A stretch of 64,000 nt of DNA, taken from Heligmosomoides polygyrus polygyrus. Its lineage: Eukaryota; Nematoda; Chromadorea; Rhabditida; Heligmosomidae. A model generated the notes under the pieces. The model was not told the DNA's origin and made no database searches. It saw only the letters and a program-made list of their open reading frames with translations. This document shows positions 22,120 through 33,081 of this stretch, one piece after another. The DNA lies in contig OX377202.1 in the NCBI GenBank assembly GCA_947396885.1, positions 107,712,221-107,776,220 of the forward strand, given 5' to 3'. Numbering within the stretch: the first letter of the stretch is position 1; the number at the start of each line of letters is the position of its first letter. Position numbers and translations under genes: made by a program.

Positions 22120-22310
22120 CGTAGGATTCATCGAGAATCTAGTGACTGCCTTATAAACATAGGGCAGTCAGTATACTCTCTTAGAATGATTGTTCGCATT
22201 GTCGCATTGATCAAACCTACCAGCCTACCTCCTACCCCTCCCACGCACCCGAGATTCATCGAGAATCTAGTGACTGCCTTGTAAACATATGGCAGTCACT
22301 AGATTCTCTT
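22120..22310. repeat. Duplicated short repeat
   Basis: attcatcgagaatctagtga, then tgccttataaacat and a gggcagtca motif, occurs at 22127-22180 and again, nearly identical, at 22254-22310. The second copy also contains its own inverted gcagtcactagattctc, forming a hairpin. Confidence 0.75.
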
Positions 22311-22328
22311 CAGGTTCAGCTTTCCCCT

Positions 22329-22900
22329 TTATCCCGCCCCCTCTCCAAATACAGAGAATACAGGTAGAATTTTGTTGAACCCAGGGAAAGGTCTGCATGA
22401 AGCTTGAAATGTCCGATTTGAAACATGGCAGCTTCCCATCGTTTTTGTGCATACCGAGCAGAATTCGTCGGTTAAGAGGTTTGCTTTGTCAGCACCTTTT
22501 ACCGTTTTTCGATCACCTTTTACCAACACGCTAATTTGACCCTTAGTTTTAAGCTTGAGGTTCAACAATCTATAAAAACAGTGTCTCTGACCAGCGTTTA
22601 TGACTCGTTTTTCGATATTGAAGTTGTATTTTTCCAGTTTATTTGTAAAGTTGAGCGAGAACTCTTTGTACTCGTTCCAGTCGTGGGCTGACCCAGACTG
22701 GCGAGCTTTGTTAAATAGGCAGGAGCGATGGTCATACATATTTTGCAAGTACTGGGGCAAACAAGTTTTACCCGCTGCCACTTTTCCCCAAGGTATAAAG
22801 GTTTCTATGACATGATGTAAAATGGCCAGAAACATATCATATTTGTCATTATCCCTGTAAACCGTATCGAGTGATTCCCTCCATATAACTAAGGCAAGGT
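22329..22900 (-). pseudogene. CR1-type LINE fragment between EN and RT
   Basis: The minus frame (22835-22329) aligns by eye with the 62.1-63.0 kb CR1: ETFIPWGKVAAGKTCLPQYL, then DHRSCLFNKARQSG and EKRVINAGQRHCFYRLLN. This is the linker before the polymerase. It may belong to the same insertion as the EN part at 25.2-25.9 kb. Confidence 0.7.
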
Positions 22901-22936
22901 ATTCACATATCCTTCTCCTACTATATATAAAGGAGT

Positions 22937-22980
22937 TAGCGGTTGTCCGTCCGTCCGTATGTCCGTCCGTCCGTCTGCTC
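22937..22980. repeat. (GTCC)n microsatellite
   Basis: gtccgtccgtccgtatgtcc and similar, about nine imperfect units. Confidence 0.85.
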
Positions 22981-23052
22981 TTCCGTCTGGCCTTTCCTAG
23001 AAGTCGAGCAGCGTGCGTCCGTGTTCAGACGAGATGCCGCTCACGCCGTGTC

Positions 23053-23274
23053 GAGACCGTCAGAAGAAGTGTCACCGATGTCGCACAAGGGGCGTCTGGC
23101 TTGAGAAAACATGTCACCGACGCTGTTCAACAGGCGTCCGGATTCAGAAGAAGTGTCACCGATGTCGTGTAATGGGGGTCTGGGTCCAGAAGACATATCA
23201 CCGATGTCACGCAAGGGGTGTCTGGGCTCAGAAGAGGTGTCACCTATGTCGCGCAAGGGGTGTCCGGATTCCGA
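23053..23274 (+). repeat. 42-bp minisatellite encoding a CxxC repeat
   Basis: Five units of 42 bp keep one plus-strand frame open (23013-23348) and would encode a 14-residue repeat of the form K-K-C-H-R-C-R-x-x-G-V-W-x-Q. Because the unit is a multiple of three, openness is expected without selection. I found no promoter, signal peptide or splice context. Confidence 0.7.
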
Positions 23275-23282
23275 ACACGTGT

Positions 23283-24560
23283 GATGGGAGACCACTAAAG
23301 GGGAGACCAGTAAGCAGGAGTCCAGTGAAGGGGGAGGGATACCAGTAAGGGTAGACCTTTAATGGGAGCCAGTGAAGGGGAACCATAAAGAATACCACTA
23401 AGGTGAGGGTTGGGAGGGGGGGGGGAGGAGTGAACGGGAACCAGTGAAATGGGAGGGTCCTGTGAAGGGGAACCGGTAAAGGGGGAACCATTAAAGGAGG
23501 ACCAGTGAAGAGGGGACCAGTGAAGGTAGGAGCACTAATGACAGTATTATAAAAATCCAACCTCTGACTTTGACACCGTAACCCAGTGTTCCATTGAATG
23601 AATTACAAAACTCAACCAGAATTTGCTGCCATCGCAATCCAGGGTGATATTGTCATTATCACCTCCAAAGATTGCAAGAACCACCAATACTAAGTACGAT
23701 TGTCCGGCATTTTCGTATCTTGTCGGCTGCAATATGGTTGGTTTCAAAAAATAAAGGCCAGTGCACATACTTATCCAATTCCAACATTCTAGTCGGCAGG
23801 ACTGGCAGGCAGGCACCAGCAAATTCTTGTTGATTTCTATAATTCAGTGCAACCTAGCTCCTGTAACACAACATCCTTAGGGAATTGCAACAGGTGACCC
23901 TGATGATAAAACCCTGAACCATTTTATGCCTATGTTGCGGAGCTGCTGCCCTTGCTGCTCTTTTTTTTGGCTGAAAATGGCTTGGATAAGTATGTGCAGT
24001 GGCCTTTGTTTTCTGAAACCAACCATATTGTAGCCGACAAGATAGGAAGATGCCGGACGATCGCATTTTGTACTTGTGGTTGTTGCGTGCACAGCTTTGG
24101 TGGTGATAATGGCTATATCACACTGGATTACGGTGGCAGCCAATTCTGGTTGAGTTTTGTAATTCATTCAATAGAGCACTGTGTTACGGTGTCAAAGTCA
24201 GGGGTCGGATTTTTATAATACTGTGCACTAATGGCGGCCAGTGAAGTGGGAGAGGACCAGTAAATGGGGATCAGTGAAGATGAGACCAGTAATGGTGGAG
24301 CTGTGAAAGAGGGGGTGGGGGCTGTAAAGGAGGGACCGCTAAAGGGGACCAATAAAGGGTACCACCTAGGTGAGGGGGCAGTAAGGGAGGGGGGACAGTA
24401 AACGGGAACCAGTGAAGTCCTGTGAAGTGGGAGGAGGCGGTAAAGGGGGAATCAGTGAAAGTTGACCGGTAATGAGGGCCAGTGAAGGGGGCTGCCAAAA
24501 AAGGAGGGACCAGTGAAGAGGGAACCAGTGAATGTGGGACCAGTAATAGGAAGGGGGGAT
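23283..24560. repeat. Purine-rich minisatellite split by a foldback element
   Basis: Degenerate units of the type accagtgaagggggaacc occupy 23283-23540 and resume at 24225-24560. The two halves are separated by the foldback element at 23543-24222, which evidently inserted into a pre-existing array. Confidence 0.75.
23543..24222. mobile_element. Foldback element, 240-bp arms
   Basis: The left end agtattataaaaatccaacc and the right end gggtcggatttttataatact are inverted. The symmetry extends inward for about 240 bp (gacaccgtaacccagtg versus cactgtgttacggtgtc, and aatatggttggtttc versus gaaaccaaccatatt). Non-autonomous. Confidence 0.85.
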
Positions 24561-24599
24561 CAGTGTTCGGGAATCGGAGGATTATAAGTGCCGTAGGAT

Positions 24600-25175
24600 A
24601 TTTAGCGGTATAGAGCTTCCACAAGATTATCACAATTTGTTCCTCGCCACGTAGAGAATTTGTACTTCGGAGAATAAATCGGCGTAAGTGCGATAGAGAG
24701 TGGGTAGGCTTCATAGGAGCAGTTTTGAAGATTGTGCCCTACCGTCCCGCTTTCCCGTAAAACCAGTTTTTCACTGTAACATGAGTAAGAAGGTCTAGAT
24801 GGGGTGTTCTGTTCTCGGGTTTTGGTGTGAAGCCCCCAACCAGACGTTTGGCGACCGCTAGGCCGCTGAACGTCTTGTTTTATCATACTCCCCTTTGGAA
24901 AAAAAGCCTCTTGTAAATGATTACCGGTTCATGATTGGAGATCGTTAGGGGGCGTTCTGAGCATCATCGCCACGCGACGCGACGTAATGGTAATCACCCA
25001 TATCGATCGAGCGACGTCGCATCGCCCCATCGCGAGGTGTTCATAGCTGTTCTGCAGCGAACACCTTACCGGTCGGCGATATCATCATCGCCATGCGATG
25101 AAGATATCGTTCCATTTCAAGCATCGATGAACTCATCGCGGGGCGATGCAGTTCTTTCTCTTTTCACCACAGCTT
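24600..25175. other. No recognised gene
   Basis: A 94-codon minus frame (24602-24886) has no recognised domain. Short cgatatc/gatcgatc-rich palindromes lie at 25000-25120. Confidence 0.35.
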
Positions 25176-25179
25176 GCAT

Positions 25180-25860
25180 CAGTCTATGGGAGATATGAAG
25201 CCTGAATGATATGCTAGCATGGTCGTTATTACCAACCGGCGGGGCAATGGTAACGTCACTTATTAGATTTTCTCTGTTGCAAATAAGGAAGTCAAGAGTG
25301 TTCGAGCCTTTGGTTGGATCTTTTATGTACTACAGAAGCTCATGTAAATTCAAAAATTCACGAAATGGCTCATAAGACTTATCACCGCAGAGGCCGTTTG
25401 GATTCCAAGTAATCTCTGGCATGTTGAAGTCTCCCACAATAGTCACCGCCTTATGGCAAGACACGAGATCGCTCGGAGTATTTATTAATTGATTCGTCAT
25501 GGCCGATGAACAAGACGGGGCCCTGTAAACTGCTATTAGCCTAAGCTGCTCTATTGAGCTGAATACATCTATTGCAAGAATCTCATACCATTTGGCTAAC
25601 TTTCTGAAAAAATCTTACCATAAGTAAGTGTATTTCTTATCAGTATTGCCACGCCTCCTTCTTGCCTTAACCTATCGCATCGTACTGTCTGGAATTCTTG
25701 ACTGATTTCACCAAGCAGGGAGGAGGTTGTGTGCTTTTGCTTAAGCCATGTTTCAGCAAAAATGTAGATATCGCAATGCTTTCCAAGAATACGTTCAATA
25801 TGCTTTGAATTTCTCGGCATGGATCTAACGTTGGCGTAAAAACAATTCATAAATGAACAA
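25180..25860 (-). pseudogene. CR1-type LINE endonuclease fragment
   Basis: Minus strand: MNCFYANVRSMPRNSKHIE (N-terminus of an APE-type EN), DIYIFAETWLKQKHTTSS (catalytic E-T), EGGVAILIRN, then IVGDFNMPEITWNP near 25410 and an NNDHASI-type motif near 25230. Stops near 25590 and 25330. The polymerase is not adjacent. Confidence 0.8.
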
Positions 25861-26177
25861 AAAGATTGGGAGGCAAGTTTTAGTCTAAAGAGTTGCTGGG
25901 AGGGTGGACAGTTGAGCTACCATAGGCGCGAACCCCCTCCCATGCCGTGACATCCACATTTTGTGAGGATGAGACGCCATTAGGGTTATCCGCTCCCATG
26001 CTAACCCGCGCTGCCCTCAGCTCCTCTCTACGCATCCTCTCAACCAGGGTCAGTGATTCCCTAAGGAATATTCCCCTGACCGAAAAGGAGCGAAGCCACG
26101 GAGCTCTCCTCACTGCCAAATTTTGATGATACGTAGACGGCAATATCACTTTTAACAACCGAGTCGATCCGCGCTTA

Positions 26178-26325
26178 GGACGACCCATGCGATAAAGCGC
26201 TGACTTGCTCTTCGGCTGGCCACCGCAAGTCATTCTACGGGCTAAATTCGGATTTACATCAATCGCCTCTACGACATTCTGTAAAAGCAGAATGCGTGGC
26301 GCATTCTACTTGGGAGTTGAGTGAC
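26178..26325 (+). repeat. 5'-truncated family-S SINE
   Basis: gcgataaagcgctgacttgc, then ccaccgcaagtcattctac and agaatgcgtggcgcattc match the 3' half of the SINE copies. The A/B-box half is missing. Confidence 0.65.
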
Positions 26326-26441
26326 ATCTTCCCTTATTTTGCTAATGTTCTCATTTTTCGGGAAGGGGGGTTGCAGTAAGTTCCACCTAAGATGCGTTCT
26401 GTCACATGCTGGGGGTAGGTTTAACTTACTGCACTCCCCAA

Positions 26442-26900
26442 GAAGTTCATGCGCCATCCTTGCGCACTTTTAGCTGGTGGCTGCCAAGTTCATGCGGTAT
26501 CCGTGCACCATAGTTACACGTCTTCCCAGGGCCACGCAGATGAGCTGTGGTGGGCGTGACTGCACTCGAGTTTCTCTGCCAGTTTACGGTGCAACGCTGC
26601 GATCCTCCTGAACCAGCTCCAGAAAGCGCTCCTCATTCGCTGCAACTGGCCTTCCAAACCGTAGTTGGTCCTCCAAGAAAAAGTATCCGTTCTTGAACTT
26701 CTGAAATCACACTTTCGCTGTGTCGTAGGATGCAGGACCAATCGTGCTACGCCGGTGGCAGATAGCACGTTGTATCCGGCCGAAGACGTTTGGGGAGAGA
26801 AGAGCCTACGGCCCCAGCAGCGCTCTACCCTGGCTCAACAGCGCCGTGTTCAATTCGGGCTCGCCGACCGCTCTGCGAAGAGGTGGACGCCAGGGTGAAT
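26442..26900 (-). pseudogene. Mariner relic upstream of gene 2
   Basis: Duplicate of 20599-21050: second-HTH-like KLAEKLECSHAHHSS in one frame, FWSWFRRIAALHR in another, and the gaagttcatgcg start shared with unit 1. More degraded than unit 1. It marks the 5' limit of the duplicated 1.35-kb block (26442-27765). Confidence 0.7.
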
Positions 26901-27068
26901 CTCGAGTGAATGAGTGCAGGACAGAGCACTGATAAGGTGACATCTGATTCAGGGATAGACGAGCGCTCGTATAGAAGGAGAATCCGGGTGTGGTGAGACT
27001 CATTTGACTACGGGAGCAGCAGCAGCAGCAGCGGGAAGACATCGATGCAAGATCCTGCTGTTCGAGGA

Positions 27069-27726
27069 ATGTCGAGGCTTCAGGCGACGGTCGTGCTGGT
27101 CGTGCTTCTGACGGGAGCCTGCACAGGTGGGTGGTCGCTCAACGGGAGGTGACGTTGCGCCAAGGTGATGTCAGATTGCTGTTTTAGCGAAGCGCGTGTC
27201 ATTCGAGATGCCTCCAATACAGGATTGGCTGCCGAAAGGAAATAGCACGGAGCCGATATATCAAATTTACACCGCGATCGCAATGATGCTTTCTTTATTG
27301 GAACCTCTAGACCGGAAGAACGACACGACGGCGATGGATGTGCTGTACGGCACGGTCTCGGCAAAGGTTTTGGTGTCTCAAGAAACGCGCTCAGAGAAGG
27401 ACTACGCAGACATTATAAAGGCAGCACGGTGGTTTGCCTGGGTGTACCGGGGCCCTCGATGGCGAAACCATGCCGCGCACGACGTCAGGGTTCTGCAACT
27501 GTTCACCACCTGGATGCTCTTCGTTGTTGATGCGTTCAAAGATGTCAGCTGGACCCCGATGTATGACGTGTATCCCCTTCTTTGCAAACAAATGAGAGAC
27601 GTATGGGATGAAATGGACCATTATGTGAAACAAGCAGAGAACGGCACTTCTACCGAAGAAAGCTATCCGGCCCTTTGGGTAGCGTTGGATTTCATCTGTC
27701 GTAACCTGATGCTTGTCCTCTACTAA
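27069..27726 (+). CDS. Secreted protein gene 2, paralogue of gene 1
   Basis: Exon 1 (27069-27126, 58 nt as in gene 1) encodes the signal peptide MSRLQATVVLVVLLTGACT. The 61-bp intron (gtgggt...ttttag) splits an Ala codon at the same place. Exon 2 (27188-27726) gives about 198 aa in total. The core matches gene 1: AHDVRVLQLFTTWMLFVVDAF, SWTPMYDVYPL, YPALWVALDFICRNL; N-glycosylation site in KGNSTEP. AATAAA at 27728. Two cysteines (CKQMR, FICRN) are absent from gene 1, so a disulphide is not family-wide. I do not recognise the family. Conservation of splice site, frame and poly(A) signal supports a functional gene. Confidence 0.78.
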
Positions 27727-27937
27727 AAATAAAGTTTCTTTTTCGTTTCTGGAGCGCATGCAATAACTTCTGTATTCTACCACTACAAGATCGCGGTTAT
27801 TCTTCCTCCGCTACGCCGCGAGCGCTCATCGCACGCACGCACCCGCCGCAATATTCTCACGCATCTGTACGACAGAGCGTGAAATCTTTCCTTCATAGCT
27901 GTGCGCGCTCAGGGGGGAGTGCGCAGCTGGGGTTCTC

Positions 27938-28690
27938 GCAGAATCAGGCTAGGGAGGGGACTCCAGGGTGTGTGCCATCCAAGCTGCCCATGTGGGAACT
28001 GCTTTCGTCGTTCAGGGAGAGTCCGCAGATGAATTCTGCAGAATCAGGCTAGGGAAGGGACTCCAGGGTGTGTGGCATCTAAGCTGCCCATTTGGGAACT
28101 GCTTTCGTCGCTCAGGGAGAGTCCGCGGATGAATTGCGCGCACTTCGAGCGCAGAATCAGGCTAGGGAAGGGACTCCAGGGTGGGTGCCATCCAAGCTGC
28201 CCATGTGGGAACTGCTTTCGTCGTTCAGGGAGAGTCCGCAGATGAATTCTGCAGAATCAGGCTAGGGAAGGGACTCCAGGGTGTGTGGCATCTAAGCTGC
28301 CCATTTGGGAACTGCTTTCGTCGCTCAGGGAGAGTCCGCGGATGAATTGTGCGCACTTCGAGCGCAGAATCAGGCTAGGGAAGGGACTCCAGGGTGGGTG
28401 CCATCCAAGCTGCCCATGTGGGAACTGCTTTCGTCGTTCAGGGAGAGTCCGCAGATGAATTCTGCAGAATCAGGCTAGGGAAGGGACTCCAGGGTGTGTG
28501 GCATCTAAGCTGCCCATTTGGGAACTGCTTTCGTCGCTCAGGGAGAGTCCGCGGATGAATTGTGCGCACTTCGAGCGCAGAATCAGGCTAGGGAAGGGAC
28601 TCCAGGGTGAGTGCCATCCAAGCTGCCCATGTGGGAACTGCTTTCGTCGCTCAGGGAGAGTCCGCGGAGCCGTGAGCAGCCACCTATCGA
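27938..28690 (+). repeat. Higher-order tandem repeat, 100 + 113 bp units
   Basis: Seven units begin with gcagaatcaggctaggg at 27938, 28038, 28151, 28251, 28364, 28464 and 28577. Spacings alternate exactly 100 and 113 bp, giving a 213-bp higher-order period. The longer units add gcgcacttcgagc. Frames pass through parts of it (SKLPMWELLSSLRESPR) but contain stops in the short unit. Confidence 0.92.
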
Positions 28691-28859
28691 CCGTCGGCCG
28701 TCCCCCACATCGACTGACCGCGCTGACCTCGTTTTCGAAATTGCCACGTGTCCGCGACGCGACCGCTCGCGGCGCAGCGGAGGAAGAATAGCCGCTATCC
28801 CACTACATGTACATACAGTACAAGTGCAGTAGTAGTAGGTGTTCAGCGGCATCACAACC

Positions 28860-29170
28860 TTCTGAAAGCAATTTTTCTAAACCTTAAAATCGGCTAACAT
28901 CTGGTTTCTGCTGCACACTTTTACGGCACGAAGTCGTTCTCCACTTTCACACGTCCACCATAGGCATTCTCTCCGGACCGTCCAGTAACGTCATTGGTTT
29001 GTGCCTGTTTGAGAACAGGGAATGACATCGTTGGCACGTCATCTGAATCCAGACGGCGTTGGTGGCACCCCTTCCGAATCCGGACGCCTGGACACCCTCA
29101 CTCGCTTGTTACTGGATTCCTCTGCTGGTGCGCCCTCACTATTTTTCCTTATTGCTAATAAACCTTTCTG
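28860..29170. other. No recognisable gene
   Basis: A degenerate aatccagacggcgttgg/aatccggacgcctgg repeat at 29045-29090 resembles the 23-kb minisatellite. Otherwise nothing supported. Confidence 0.4.
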
Positions 29171-29171
29171 G

Positions 29172-29335
29172 GGCCGGATTCATCAACGACTTACGTAACT
29201 TTAACAGAGGACTGTAAGTGAAAAGCTCAGATAACGCGGCTTATTGCTCACCATATCGCTTAATAACCCGCGTTATCTGAGCTTTTCGCTTACAATTCTC
29301 GTTAAAGTTACCCAAGTCGTTGACGAATCCGGCAC
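29172..29335. mobile_element. Near-perfect 160-bp foldback MITE
   Basis: ggccggattcatcaacgac opens it and gtcgttgacgaatccggc closes it. The whole element pairs with itself (ctcagataacgcggcttat versus acccgcgttatctgag). TIRs are shared with 7843-8480. Confidence 0.85.
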
Positions 29336-29339
29336 CTAG

Positions 29340-29865
29340 TAACCCTTGTGGTCCTCCATCGCCTCCTCGCCCCTTCCCACATTCCGGGTCCCACCTTCTG
29401 GCCCACTTCCCTGTTATCACTATTGATCTCCGTGCTGATTACTTCTTGTTGGATCCCCGTCCAGGTCCCACTTCCAGGGAGAGATCCATCAACGGCTCAC
29501 CGCCCGTAACGATGAAAAATACCGCCAAAGCTGATGCTGATGAATGTCATGTCAGGGGATTTCACGGTACTTTTCACCAGCCGGTAAGCGGTGGAGGAAT
29601 CTGGCTCAGGTCACTCCTCTCTGGTCGCTCTCTCGGTCTTCACTCGAGGCCCCATACTGGCTACCTCTTACTGGCTCTCCCACCTTCACGGCAAGTGCGA
29701 TACGTCTTCTGAATCTGAACGCTCAGAAACGCGCGCGGTTGCCTTCGTGGCAAGCAGGAGAAGCCGCGCCTCCGCTGTTATGGCAGCATCCCACGTTGAA
29801 CGGCAAATTTTGTCCACGCGGGATACGATGAGGCCTATCCTAAAATCACTCAGACCTCATCGACG
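29340..29865. other. Unresolved open frames
   Basis: Two overlapping plus frames (about 95-130 codons) without domain, start context or splice signals. They contain a minisatellite-like gtcttctgaatctgaacgctc segment. Not called as a gene. Confidence 0.3.
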
Positions 29866-30258
29866 GCTAACTCAAAAATGTATACATTGCTTGGAGGGTA
29901 GTAGCTTTGCTCACAGTAAAGGCACTGAAGGAGTTAAGGGCTGATATCAAGGCCCAAGAAAATAGAAATTTTCTGACGTATGACCGGTATGAAATGCGCC
30001 AAGCGCCTGCCTGAAACCTTGTATTTTACACTCGATTGATTGCGTTTCGTTTGAATACTTGTCAAGAGTTCTTCACATGGTGGACGTTTTGATTGATTTG
30101 TGCTTCTTTTAAGTCTTGAAACTTAAAAACAAACTACGACTTGCGAAAAATACAGGGTATCCTAAAAGATGTTGTAGGTAAGTTTGAAAGGTTCTAACAT
30201 TGCTGGTAGTGAACCTCTTGAAGATGTTTGCGACTCATATGAAAGCACAGGCTAAACC

Positions 30259-30387
30259 ATAGTTTATACTTGCGCCGCTGCGCGGCGCGGCACGTTGGTC
30301 GGGATAGATATCGACCGGGCGGTGCGAAAAATCAATATCTATGGCGGTCGTGGTGCCGTGCCGCGTGGTGGCGCAAGTGTAAACTAA
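30259..30387. mobile_element. Nested 129-bp MITE
   Basis: atagtttatacttgcgcc at the left and ggcgcaagtgtaaactaa at the right are inverted ends. The GC-rich interior (gcgcggcgcggc, ccgtgccgcg) also pairs. Confidence 0.8.
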
Positions 30388-30827
30388 GGCTAGCGAGAGT
30401 TCTGTGGCGTGCAAATAGTCAAGATTGCGCCATGCCCCGCCTGAAACCTTGCACTTCACACTTGATTGACTGTGCACGGGCTGAATGCTTGTGACAGTCC
30501 CGTTACTACCTAGCCACATTAACGTGTTCTTCTTACGCATACTACCCAACTCGAACTTCCAGTGCACTTCTGGATACCCTTCTTTTCCTTGAAGGTAAGC
30601 CTAGAGCCGGACATGACTCTTCTTATGAGCTCAGGTATGTAAATGGCGCAGTTGGAGCGATAGCGAGATCGACAAATTGTGCAGTCAACAAACTTACATG
30701 TCACGTGTCTTTCAGGTGATTGTCAAGTTCTAAACGTTGAAAGAAGCATATCACAGGTTAACGTGGCCAAGTAGTAACAAGAATTTAACAGGCATTCAGC
30801 CCATGCACAAGCAATCAAGTCTGAAAT

Positions 30828-31033
30828 GGGTACATGTCGCGTAGGTGAGCAGCATGGGTAGGTGAGAGCGCGCCAGCCAATAGTAACCAAACAGAGCACA
30901 GGCGTAACACAAGCCAGCGCATCAGGATACCAATGGTACATGCTCTCTCTGAACGGCATGCCCATTCCATGCGGTCTGATTGGTTTAGGCGCTCCCACCT
31001 ACCAATGCTGCTCACCTACGCGACATATACCCT
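30828..31033. mobile_element. Nested foldback MITE with target duplication
   Basis: gggtacatgtcgcgtaggtg and cacctacgcgacatataccc are inverted ends with about 55-bp arms. TGAAAT immediately precedes and follows the element, consistent with a 6-bp target duplication. Relatives at 3579-3780 and 8850-8975. Confidence 0.8.
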
Positions 31034-31609
31034 GAAATGCATGATTTCGGACGGGGCATGGCTTAATCCTGAGTATTTATACGCCACAGGAATCTCGCTA
31101 CATTGTACTTTTACATGAATATCAAACATCTTTAGAAGCTTCGCTAGCAGCAATGTTCGAGTCTTTCAAACAGTACGTGCATTTTTTAGGATGCCCTGCA
31201 TTTTTCGCAAGCCGTAGGCTGTTTTAAAGTTTTAAACCTCAAAAACAGCACAAGTCAATCGATACGGCCACTTTGTGAAAAAAGTATGGCAAGTATTCAA
31301 GCGAAACACAATCAGACAAGTGTAAAATGCAGGATTTCAGACGAGTGGTCCGCACTGCTGATCTCACATTTCACACCAATCTCTTTCATCTAAGACGGAT
31401 GTGAAAAGAAAAAGAAGCGGTAGAGAATCAGAAACGCTCAGTTAAATGAAGGAAACGTGAAAGGAAAGTAAAGGAGGCGAAGGAACGCGGCGAAGGCGTC
31501 AAGGAGACTGGTCATCAATGTGCATGTCCAATTGATCGAGGTGGTCCCGGATCGAGGACTCCGAGGTGATCTGGCCGCATCTGGCCAGCGGCGACAGCTG
31601 TCTGGTTGA

Positions 31610-31867
31610 TCAAGCTGTCCCGCGGCAGTCTACAGTAGCTCCTGCTAAGCATGTGCAGGGTAGATCTCGTACGATAACGTCACAGCACATCGTCGAATCG
31701 AGTCGAGCATGAGGTTTGATTTTTGTGGAAAATTTACGACTCCCTCTACCACTGAGCCCCTCCCTTGCTCCATCACGATTTTGCGGTTCAGTTTTCGACA
31801 CTTGTCCTTGGTAGAGACGTGCACAAGACGTCGCCAGGCGTTTACCTCAAACTTGGGTAATTAAACC
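31610..31867 (-). other. SL1-bearing repeat unit 1
   Basis: An exact SL1 leader (31846-31867, minus) is followed by GTAAACG, a proper donor start. About 55 nt on comes a segment also found in unit 2 that keeps a reading frame (KCRKLNRKIVMEQGR, then KSNLML). No Sm site at the distance expected for an SL RNA. Either an SL RNA pseudogene fused to other sequence or part of an unknown repeat. Confidence 0.6.
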
Positions 31868-31929
31868 ACCCGTATATTGCTACGCCATTCTCACGTCGAA
31901 TTGGGCCCATTGTAGATCAAACTGTGCCT

Positions 31930-32144
31930 TCTTCTAAGCTAACTTTAGCACATTTCTGAAGAGAGTGAAGCATGAGGTTTGATTTTTCTTTGGAAAGTTT
32001 ACAAGCCACACCATTTCTGTAGTAGATTTGATTGGATTCCCTCCCTTGCTCCATCACAATTTTGCGGTTTATTTTTCGACACTTGCCCTTGGCACAGGCA
32101 GCGCAAGAAGTCGAACGTTTACCTCAATCTTGGGTAATTAAACC
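31930..32144 (-). other. SL1-bearing repeat unit 2
   Basis: An SL1-like 22-mer with one mismatch (32123-32144, minus) is followed by GTAAACG and a homologue of unit 1 with frame KCRKINRKIVMEQGR, then KSNLML. Units 1 and 2 are a direct duplication about 277 bp apart. Differences within the frame include synonymous changes. Confidence 0.6.
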
Positions 32145-32179
32145 ACCGGTATACTATTACACCATTGGCACAGTTTAGA

Positions 32180-32640
32180 TCAAATTGGATACTCTTCTAA
32201 GCTAACTTTAAGACATTTGTAATCAAAGCGAACTTTTCCAAATTGAAATGGGTTTTTTCTACATTAAACTAGAGACTCTCCAAAAAGGTTAGAATAATTT
32301 TTGTATAGTATATTTTATATAACTTTCTTTGATGTTTCAATTCATCTACCCAATAAGTGAACGCAGTGTTTGAAATTTTATATTTTTTTCTGGAAAAGTA
32401 TTAATTTAAACTTGTTTTACATAGCAGGAAGTCGGTCATTTTCAGTGCGAAAAGAGAAAAGAGATGCGTCGTCCAAGAAGTCGCGAATTTTATTAGCAGA
32501 ATTTCTGTTTGCGTGGAGTTTGACACCTTTTGACGAAGCTACAAAAATGATTGTAAAAACACACGAAGCTACAAAAATGACTGTAAAAACACAAGCATTT
32601 TTACAAACGCGTATGGTAGTTTTCCTCGCTATTTAATCAA
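32180..32640 (+). repeat. AT-rich repeat fragment
   Basis: aatcaaagcgaacttttcc and aactagagactctccaaaaa match 1082-1170, and gcaggaagtcggtcatt with gcgtggagtttgacacc matches 1868-1985. A short direct repeat (cacgaagctacaaaaatga) lies at 32538-32583. Confidence 0.6.
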
Positions 32641-32691
32641 ATACGTGTCATAATTCAGAACAAAAGATCATCTCGAAGATAAATTCGGGTG

Positions 32692-32790
32692 TGCAAAAAC
32701 CGGCAGCAATGGGGACCGAACCAGCGACGTCGCGCCTGACGAGGAGGAGCACTACCCCTACGCCACCGCCGCAGCTGGCGGCCCCCTCTT
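32692..32790 (-). repeat. tRNA-derived SINE head
   Basis: On the minus strand ggtggcgtaggggtagtgc (A-box-like) and gctggttcggtcccca (B-box-like) are separated by a tRNA-like distance. The stems do not close as a canonical tRNA, and a third SINE lineage is likely. Confidence 0.55.
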
Positions 32791-33081
32791 ACGGGGCCCC
32801 GATGACTCACCATTCTCGCGCCAGGCGCATCACACGGCTGGCCTGTGGTGAGGCCCGTCGCATTCGGCAGGCCATAACTCGCTCAGGAATTTCATTTTGC
32901 AATTTTAACACCCATACTCGTAATCAGCATTCCGAGCTCTTTCTAATGATCCTGGTCCCATCTTGAGGTTCCATGGGAGGTTGAAACCCTTCCCTAGTAA
33001 TTTATAGCCTTACAACTGGGGCTTCATACGTTTCACACCGATAGTAATGGAGAATGTCTTTATAACCATTAATTCAAGGAT

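Larger units (their letters stand above)
29868..31347. mobile_element. Long foldback transposon, second copy
   Basis: aactcaaaaatgtatacatt and the following arm match 13661-14400, and the right arm (31035-31347) is its inverted partner with the outer 140 bp missing. Two smaller foldback elements (30259-30387 and 30828-31033) are nested within it. Confidence 0.7.

Noticed and set aside
28498..28791. Repeat-encoded protein over the 213-bp array
   Set aside because: The frame is open only in the last units; the 100-bp unit contains an in-frame stop.
31846..32144. Functional SL1 RNA genes
   Set aside because: The leader and donor are present, but no Sm site or 3' stem-loop at the expected distance and no 5S gene nearby.
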